DNA of 64,000 nt, from NCBI RefSeq assembly GCF_011044255.1, contig NZ_CP049107.1, positions 1,860,001 to 1,924,000 of the forward strand, given 5' to 3'. Positions 58,881 through 64,000 of this stretch are shown here, one piece after another. Source of the DNA: Rhizorhabdus phycosphaerae (GTDB lineage: Bacteria; Pseudomonadota; Alphaproteobacteria; Sphingomonadales; Sphingomonadaceae). The number at the start of each line of letters is the position of its first letter. The first letter of the stretch is position 1. The notes below the pieces were generated by a model. The model did not search any database. It was not told where the DNA came from and was given only the letters and a program-made list of their open reading frames with translations. The position numbers and the translations under genes were made by a program.

Positions 58881-60596
58881 TCAGCGTTCGACCGTCAGTC
58901 GGCCATCTTCGATTCGGAGTATATGGTCGGCGCGATCGAGCAGCCAGCCGCCATGACTGATCGACACGATCGTCATACGGCCGTGCAGCGCAGCGATCGC
59001 ATCCGCGATGGCGGCCTGGTTGGCCGCATCAAGCGCGCTCGTCGCCTCGTCGAGCAGCAGCAGAGCCGGGCGATCGAGCAAGGCACGCGCCAGCGCGAGG
59101 CGCTGCCGCTCGCCCCCCGACAGGCGCACGCCATCGTCGCCGATCGCAGTGTCGAGTCCGGCCGGCAGGCTGTGGACGAACTGCGCCGAAGCGGCCTCGA
59201 GCGCGGCCAGCATCTGCTCCTCGCTCGCATCCGGAACGGCGGCCAAGAGATTCTCCCGCACCGTCGCATTGAACAGCATGGAATGCTGGTCGACATAGGC
59301 GACCGATCGTCGCCAGGCGATCCGCTCGCTCCCGGCGATGATCCGCCCATCGACCTCCAGATGCCCTTCATCGGGGGAGAGCAGGCCCGTGATCAGATCG
59401 GCAAAGGTGCTCTTGCCGCTGCCTGACGGCCCGATGACAGCCGTCGTGCTGCGCGCCTCGATCCGGCAATCGACATTGGCGAGGGCCGGCCGATCCCGGC
59501 CCGGGTAGCGCAGTGCCACCTGCGACAGGCCGATGTCCCGCTCCAGCCCGATACGGGGGGCACCGGGATCGATCGCCGGCTCGGCGACCGCATCGATCTC
59601 CTCGACCAGCTGTTGGACGGCATCGACGGTCGGCGCCGCGTGGACCCAGATGTTCCAGCTGTCCTGCGCACCGCCGATCATCGGGCCGATCCGAACGATG
59701 GCCACGAGCAGCGGCAGGAGCATGCCGATCGGCAGTCCGACCAGCGCATAGCCGAAGGCCACCAGCGCGACCGCGACCAGCGCGGTCACCAGCTGCGCAA
59801 CACCGCCGATCAGCGCGACATCGCGTCCATGGCCGATCTGGACGTCGCGCAGACGCTGCACCGCCGCCCCGAGCTCGGCTTCCGCGGCCGGTTGCCGGTG
59901 AAGCAGCCGGTTGAGGCGGAGCTGGGTGACCCCTTCCTGTCCCAGGCGATGGACATGGTTGGACAGCGGCGTCACCTGTTGCGCCAGCCGCGCGACCCGG
60001 CCCCGCTGCTGGCGGAAGATCGCCGCAATCAGCCCCCCCGCCAGGATCGCCGCAAGCGCCGTCTGCCAGGAGATGAGGACAGCCACGGTAAGATTGACCG
60101 CGATCGATACCAGCAGACCCATCACCCTGATCGCGGAATAGAGACCGCTGCTGATGCGGCCGAGCTGGGTAGACATGGCGGCGACATGGTCGGCGCCGCG
60201 CCGTTGCGACAGCCAGCGCCATTCCGCACGCCCCAGAGCCCTGAAGATGCGCATCCTGAGTCCGTCGACTACATCCTGTTCAAGATGACGTCGCTGCACG
60301 CTCAGCACCAGATTGATGACGACGCGCAGGAGAACCAGCAGGAAGCCGAGCCCGAGCGCGAGGATAACGAACTGCGGCTTCGACAGGCCCAGCATGTCCA
60401 GATAGCGGTCGGCGCGCCCGTCGCCCGCTTCGAGCGACAGCAGCAGCGGCACCATGATCAGCAGGCCGACGCCCTCGGTCAGGCTCGACACGACGGACAG
60501 GCCGACGACGGCCCCAACGCGCCGCTGGCCTTGCAGAAGGGCACGCAGGGTTGTCAGCGCATCGGGTGCGTTCGCGGCGGTCGGCGGGGCGTCCAT
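58881..60596 (-). CDS. ABC transporter, fused permease and ATP-binding domains
   Basis: The 571-residue protein has a six-helix exporter membrane domain (about residues 20-310) and an ATPase domain with Walker A VIGPSGSGKSTFADLITG (about residue 380), the signature LSGGERQRLALARALL, Walker B LLLLDEATSALD and the His switch SISHGG. It belongs to the type IV exporters that move lipids, peptides or drugs. The ATG at 60596 lacks a good Shine-Dalgarno sequence; an in-frame GTG at 60635 is an alternative. It lies downstream of a short frame and an ACT-like gene. Confidence 0.88.
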   Translation of the reverse strand: MDAPPTAANAPDALTTLRALLQGQRRVGAVVGLSVVSSLTEGVGLLIMVPLLLSLEAGDGRADRYLDMLGLSKPQFVILALGLGFLLVLLRVVINLVLSVQRRHLEQDVVDGLRMRIFRALGRAEWRWLSQRRGADHVAAMSTQLGRISSGLYSAIRVMGLLVSIAVNLTVAVLISWQTALAAILAGGLIAAIFRQQRGRVARLAQQVTPLSNHVHRLGQEGVTQLRLNRLLHRQPAAEAELGAAVQRLRDVQIGHGRDVALIGGVAQLVTALVAVALVAFGYALVGLPIGMLLPLLVAIVRIGPMIGGAQDSWNIWVHAAPTVDAVQQLVEEIDAVAEPAIDPGAPRIGLERDIGLSQVALRYPGRDRPALANVDCRIEARSTTAVIGPSGSGKSTFADLITGLLSPDEGHLEVDGRIIAGSERIAWRRSVAYVDQHSMLFNATVRENLLAAVPDASEEQMLAALEAASAQFVHSLPAGLDTAIGDDGVRLSGGERQRLALARALLDRPALLLLDEATSALDAANQAAIADAIAALHGRMTIVSISHGGWLLDRADHILRIEDGRLTVER

Positions 60597-60655
60597 AGGC
60601 CGTCCATAGGCAGCTGCAGGCCGTTCATCCAGCACCCTCCGCCGCGCTTCGACAT
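60554..60655 (-). CDS. Putative 33-codon short frame upstream of the ABC exporter
   Basis: An ATG at 60655, preceded by AAAGGAT, opens a 33-codon frame (MSKRGGGCWMNGLQLPMDGL then WTPRR...HPMR) that ends inside the start region of the exporter, in another frame. A second in-frame ATG at 60628 has a well-spaced GGAGG. It may be a leader peptide coupling translation of the exporter, a small secreted peptide, or chance. I have no homology evidence. Confidence 0.3.
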   Translation of the reverse strand: MSKRGGGCWMNGLQLPMDGLWTPRRPPRTHPMR

Positions 60656-60709
60656 TATCCTTTGTCCAGCACCGCGTGGCGTGGCCCTGCCGTGACCGCC
60701 TCCAGCCGG

Positions 60710-60982
60710 TCAGGAGGCGTCGGCGATCGATCCCGCGGTCCTGACACCCGGTATCCCCCGCATCAGGGCCAGCAGGCCCGCGCCTGCCTCGACACCGCTC
60801 GGCATCTCCATCGTCACCGTCATCGTCCGGCCCTCGCGGCGCAGGTTCATCGTCTGCGGCAGGCGATCATAAGCGACGAGCAGGTCAAGCAGCCGGCCCG
60901 TTACGCCGAGATCGACCTCGGCCTCAAGGGCTATGCGTGAGCGATGGTCGGCCAGCGAAGGCGAATGGGTGGCAAGGCTCAT
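60710..60982 (-). CDS. Small ACT-domain-like protein (IlvM-like)
   Basis: The 90-residue protein has the beta-alpha-beta-beta-alpha-beta order of an ACT domain: VTGRLLDLLVAYDRLPQTMN, RREGRTMTVTMEMP, GAGLLALMRGIPGVRTA. Spacing resembles IlvM, the small regulatory subunit of acetolactate synthase II, but no catalytic ilv gene is near. It lies in front of the exporter on the minus strand and divergent from an Lrp/AsnC regulator, suggesting amino-acid sensing; that is inference. Confidence 0.55.
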   Translation of the reverse strand: MSLATHSPSLADHRSRIALEAEVDLGVTGRLLDLLVAYDRLPQTMNLRREGRTMTVTMEMPSGVEAGAGLLALMRGIPGVRTAGSIADAS

Positions 60983-61039
60983 GGCGGTTCCCGTCAGGTC
61001 TGTAACGATGCAGCTATTAACCTAAGCCCGCCGGAATAT

Positions 61040-61076
61040 TCGTCTCAATCACCGATCATCTCGATCAATATGAGAA
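61040..61076. promoter_or_regulatory. Putative operator in the ACT-like/Lrp divergent gap
   Basis: An interrupted inverted repeat TCTCAAT...ATATGAGA (about 61043-61075) lies in the AT-richer 135-base gap between the ACT-like gene and the Lrp gene. Confidence 0.3.
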
Positions 61077-61117
61077 TGATGTTTCTTACAGAGTGGTTTT
61101 CCGAGTATGTTTTTGCA

Positions 61118-61585
61118 ATGAAACTCGACTCCTACGAACGCAAGATCCTCGCGCTGCTCCAGCAGGACTGCTCGCTCTCCGCGGCCGAGATCGCGGAGAA
61201 GGTCGGCCTCTCGACGACGCCCTGCTGGCGGCGCATCCAGCGGCTGCGCGAAAGCGGCGTCATCGCTCGGCAGGTCGCGCTCGTCGATCGCCGGAAGATC
61301 GGACTCAACGCGCAGATCTTCGCGCAGGTCAAACTCAACGCCCATGGCCGCCAGCATCTCGACGAGTTCACCGCCGCGATCCGCGAATTCCCGGAAGTGC
61401 TAGAAGCCTTCGTTCTGATGGGTCCGGTCGATTTCCTGCTGCGCATCGTTGCCGCCGACATCGACGCCTATGAGCGCTTCTTCTTCGACAAGCTCAGCCG
61501 GCTGCAGGGCGTGCAGGAGATCAATTCGATCGCAGCCCTGTCGGAGATCAAGTCGACGACCGCGCTGCCGCTGCCGTCCACCTGA
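61118..61585 (+). CDS. Lrp/AsnC family transcriptional regulator
   Basis: The 155-residue protein has an N-terminal helix-turn-helix (LDSYERKILALLQQDCSLSA, EIAEKVGLSTTPCWRRIQRL) and a C-terminal RAM effector domain (VLEAFVLMGPVDFLLRIVAA, FFFDKLSRLQGVQEINSIAA). The start at 61118 gives the family N-terminus MKLDSYERKIL; in-frame ATGs upstream at 61077 and 61080 exist. It is divergent from the ACT-like gene and may sense an amino acid. Confidence 0.92.
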   Translation: MKLDSYERKILALLQQDCSLSAAEIAEKVGLSTTPCWRRIQRLRESGVIARQVALVDRRKIGLNAQIFAQVKLNAHGRQHLDEFTAAIREFPEVLEAFVLMGPVDFLLRIVAADIDAYERFFFDKLSRLQGVQEINSIAALSEIKSTTALPLPST

Positions 61586-61588
61586 TCC

Positions 61589-62269
61589 TTACAGGCGCGC
61601 GAACAGCGAGAAGGACAGGACGTGGTTCATCCGGCGGCGGCCGCCGGTCTGGTTGACCAGCTGATTCAGATAGCCCAGTTCGATCGTCGTCTTGCCCACG
61701 ACCGGAATCTCCGCGCCGATGAAGCTCCGCAACTGGTCGAAACCCGATCGGGCGCCCCAATCGGTATCGTTGAGCGCCAGAAAGCCTTCGGCATAGCCGA
61801 GCGCAGCCAGCCCGTTACTGGCGACGGGGACTTCGAGCCTGACCATTTCGCGCAGCCGGTGCCCGACATCGTCGCCATCGGCACGCCAGCGCTGCTCCAG
61901 CCGGGTGCGGGTGGAGATCTCCCCGCCCCAGGGCTTCCCCATGACCCAGCTGAGCTGCTGGAAGCTGCGATGCTCGCGCAGGTCGCGCGCACCTTCGCGC
62001 TTGGTGATCACGCGAGCATAGCCCTGGTACAGGGTCATCGTCGGCGACAGCTTCACGCCGATCGCCGGGCGCAGCAACAACTGGTCGAGCCGGCTTACGC
62101 CGTCGCCGAAGCGCGGCTGCACCTCGGCGAAATAGACGACCTTGCCCTTGAGCGATCCCATCAGCGTGAGATTTACCCAGGCTTGCTCGTCATGGGCAGT
62201 CTCGGCCAGCGCGGGCTGTGCAGCAAACATCAGGGACAGGACGGCCAGAGAGGCGCGCAGGATGTTCAT
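61589..62269 (-). CDS. DUF2490 family exported protein
   Basis: The 226-residue protein has a signal peptide (RASLAVLSLMFAAQPALA, cleavage before ETAH) and a series of amphipathic strands, as in a small outer-membrane beta barrel: WVNLTLMGSLKGKVVYFAEV, FGDGVSRLDQLLLRPAIGVK, and a final MNHVLSFSLFARL with C-terminal aromatic and Leu. The family is DUF2490, unknown function. Its ATG abuts the T-run of the upstream AraC terminator with no Shine-Dalgarno sequence. Confidence 0.85.
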   Translation of the reverse strand: MNILRASLAVLSLMFAAQPALAETAHDEQAWVNLTLMGSLKGKVVYFAEVQPRFGDGVSRLDQLLLRPAIGVKLSPTMTLYQGYARVITKREGARDLREHRSFQQLSWVMGKPWGGEISTRTRLEQRWRADGDDVGHRLREMVRLEVPVASNGLAALGYAEGFLALNDTDWGARSGFDQLRSFIGAEIPVVGKTTIELGYLNQLVNQTGGRRRMNHVLSFSLFARL

Positions 62270-62270
62270 A

Positions 62271-62303
62271 AAAGGGGGCTCTTGCTCGGGTGCGGAGCCC
62301 CCT
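62271..62303 (-). terminator. Terminator of the AraC-type gene
   Basis: On the minus strand AGGGGGCTC pairs with GAGCCCCCT (62303-62295, 62281-62273) around a 13-base loop and is followed by TTTT. The T-run runs straight into the ATG of the DUF2490 gene. Confidence 0.8.
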
Positions 62304-62320
62304 CCTTGCCAGACACCCTG

Positions 62321-63391
62321 TTACGAAAGCGTTTCCCCATTCGATCCTAATGTCTCCCCGCTGTCGCGCCGCGCCCGTCGATAGGCGGCAGGCGAGAGGC
62401 CGGTCCACCGCCGGAAGGCCGCCCGAAAGCTTCCCGTATCGCGAAAGCCCGACCGCAGCGCGATCTCGTCGATCGACCGGCTGCCAACGGCGAGGGCTTC
62501 GGTGGCCAAGCCGCGCTGCGCCTTTTCGCGTAACATTCGTACCGAACAACCGGCCTCCGCCAGGTGGCGGCGCAAGCTGCTCTGGCTTCGCCCCGTCATC
62601 TCCGCCAGCTGCTCGAGCGTGGGCAACCGCCCTTCGCGCGCCAGCGCCATCGCGTAGAGCGTCCGCACGCGATCGGGCAGGGCCAGGCTGTCGGGCGAGG
62701 CGGCCAGGAAATCGAAGGGAAAATCGACCAGCAGCCGGTCGAGGTCGTCCGGCGTGCGCACGATCGGCATCGACAGCATATGGGCGGGCAAGGAGATGCG
62801 GTTGACCGCGCAACCGAAGGCCAGCTCGCCCGAGAAGAAGTCGGACACCGCTTCGGCGGCATAGCGTTCATCATAGGCCAAGCCGACCGAGAAGACATGT
62901 TCGCCGGTTCCGAGCAGCCAGCCATAGAGACGGCAGAACATCGACATGCCGGCCAGATCGGACAGGAAGCTGCTGAGGTTGGTCCGCCGTCGCAGCGTGT
63001 CGACCAGGATGTGCGCCGTCCCGTCGCCCCGCTCAAGTCGGATGGTCGAGATCTTCTCCAGCCGCGTCCGGAAAAAGGCGGCCTGCCGTTCGATCACCTC
63101 TTCGAGCTTGCGGCAGGTGATGACGCAATGGCACATCAGCCGGAACTCATCGGGGTGCATCTGCGGTTTGCGGTCCAGCCGGCTCGAATGCCAGCCTATG
63201 GTGACGATCGCTTCGCGATAGATGGCGACCAGCAGGCGCCGGTCGATCGCGGTGACCCGGCCATTTTCAAGATCGGCGGGCAGGAAGCCAGCCCCGGCCT
63301 TGCGCAGCAGGTCGGCCGGCTCGCCCCCGATACGCGATATCTTCTGCAGCAGCTTGAGCAGTTCGGACACAGGCCTGCCGCCCTCGATCAT
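62321..63391 (-). CDS. AraC family transcriptional regulator with arabinose-binding-like N-terminal domain
   Basis: The 356-residue protein has an N-terminal ligand domain with HCVITCRKLEEVIERQAAFF, as in the PF12625 group, and a C-terminal AraC DNA-binding domain (LEQLAEMTGRSQSSLRRHLA, SIDEIALRSGFRDTGSFRAA, FRRWTGLSPAAYRRARRD). The ATG at 63391 is chosen; longer starts are possible. It lies divergent from a sulfotransferase gene across a 133-base gap, so it probably regulates that gene. Confidence 0.88.
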   Translation of the reverse strand: MIEGGRPVSELLKLLQKISRIGGEPADLLRKAGAGFLPADLENGRVTAIDRRLLVAIYREAIVTIGWHSSRLDRKPQMHPDEFRLMCHCVITCRKLEEVIERQAAFFRTRLEKISTIRLERGDGTAHILVDTLRRRTNLSSFLSDLAGMSMFCRLYGWLLGTGEHVFSVGLAYDERYAAEAVSDFFSGELAFGCAVNRISLPAHMLSMPIVRTPDDLDRLLVDFPFDFLAASPDSLALPDRVRTLYAMALAREGRLPTLEQLAEMTGRSQSSLRRHLAEAGCSVRMLREKAQRGLATEALAVGSRSIDEIALRSGFRDTGSFRAAFRRWTGLSPAAYRRARRDSGETLGSNGETLS

Positions 63392-63524
63392 CCCACGCCC
63401 CCGAACGAAAACCCTATTCTCTATGAAGGAAGACCCTATCCTCTTCCACCCCCGCATGGTCCTATCACCGGAAGAAACGGACAGACGGAGGCGCGCGCAT
63501 CGCCCCGATCGAACGGAGGATGAG

Positions 63525-64000
63525 GATGAGCGAGAAGGACGGGTCACCGATCTCCAGCTGGGCACCGCCCCCACGCCCGGAATGGCTCGCGCAGTTCCTC
63601 GCCGAGACCGCCGCCTGGGACGCGGACAGCGTGGCGCCGCTCGACGCGAAGGAACTGATCGCAACGGCGAGCGCTCGCACCGGCCTCAGCGATTTCGGCA
63701 GCGACGACTGGCGCGAACCGCTCGAAATCATGGTCAAGGCGATCAACGAGGAGGCCGAGCTCCACCTGTTCGGCCGGCTCTGGACCCGGCAGGAGCTGCT
63801 GCATTTCCTGGAGGTCAGGCTGCAGGTCGAGGAGGCCTATCGCCAACATCCAGAGATCGAGGACGAGGTGATCGACAAACCGGTCTTCGTGACCGGGCTC
63901 CCCCGGTCGGGCACCTCGATCCTGTTCGAGCTGCTGGCGCAGGACAAGCAGTTCCTCGCACCCGCGAACTGGGAGTTCGTCCTCCCCTGCCCGCCCCCCG
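63525..64000 (+). CDS. Sulfotransferase family protein (partial, 3' end outside window)
   Basis: The first 158 codons are visible. The 3'-phosphoadenosine-5'-phosphosulfate-binding motif TGLPRSGTSILFELL (about residue 128) is the standard sulfotransferase P-loop variant. The region before it is a helical N-terminal extension seen in the Sulfotransfer_3-like family of actinobacteria and sphingomonads. The ATG at 63525 follows GGAGG at spacing 6. It is divergent from the AraC regulator. Confidence 0.85.

Overview
The window is high-GC chromosomal DNA of an alphaproteobacterium, most likely a member of the Sphingomonadaceae (Sphingomonas/Rhizorhabdus type). The evidence is class I lysyl-tRNA synthetase, a single bifunctional Rel/Spo enzyme next to rpoZ, CarD next to FdxA, two RcnB-like proteins, and alphaproteobacterial gene orders such as rplU-rpmA-GNAT, rpmF-plsX-fabH-ihfA-merR and pyrE-pdxJ-acpS-lepB. 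No transposase, integrase, phage gene or CRISPR array was seen. Coding density is very high, GTG starts are common, and most neighbouring genes overlap by 1-4 bases. No verified novel system was found; the less explained loci are listed as findings.

Layout. 1-1930: a partial GNAT acetyltransferase, rpmA, rplU, hspQ and tRNA-Ser(CGA). 1968-10598 (minus strand): a cytochrome aa3 oxidase operon (ctaC, ctaD, ctaB, a 42-residue membrane protein, ctaG, coxC, DUF983, SURF1) that continues by stop/start overlaps into UDP-galactopyranose mutase and a glycosyltransferase-like gene. 10791-13424: pyrE-pdxJ-acpS-lepB. 13443-19477: an exported protein, a membrane-anchored FKBP, rpsU, an orphan 2Fe-2S oxidoreductase subunit, two RcnB-like proteins and a DUF885 protein. 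19618-24074: lysK and a DinG-type helicase. 24039-28463: an iron-uptake locus, with a three-gene DUF3649/PepSY/DUF3325 membrane operon divergent from a TonB-dependent receptor.

28573-36489: a SixA-like phosphatase, the MerR/ihfA/fabH/plsX/rpmF group, a MAPEG protein, an MBL hydrolase, a class IV aminotransferase, an aspartate-type aminotransferase and a membrane-anchored MsrA. 36499-44159: PdeM, a TauE/TIGR02186 pair, and two HerA-like ATPases flanking an ATP-grasp/methyltransferase pair. 44266-50040: an M23 peptidase, a Suv3-like helicase, an S4 protein, fdxA and carD. 50108-57993: a GIN-domain protein with an apparent one-base frameshift, DUF1489, mgtE, a cyclophilin, a LysR regulator, a candidate small RNA, a PmtA-like methyltransferase, rpoZ and rsh. 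57990-64000: a TetR regulator, an ABC exporter with an ACT-like small protein and divergent Lrp regulator, a DUF2490 protein, and an AraC regulator divergent from a partial sulfotransferase.

Most of the window is housekeeping. The best leads are: the GIN-domain frameshift; an orphan strong terminator with TTGCA palindromes beside a LysR gene (candidate sRNA); the ATP-grasp/methyltransferase pair between two HerA-like ATPases; the ACT-like/short-ORF/ABC-exporter unit; the coupling of glf and a glycosyltransferase to SURF1; and a possible leaderless heat-shock promoter for hspQ.
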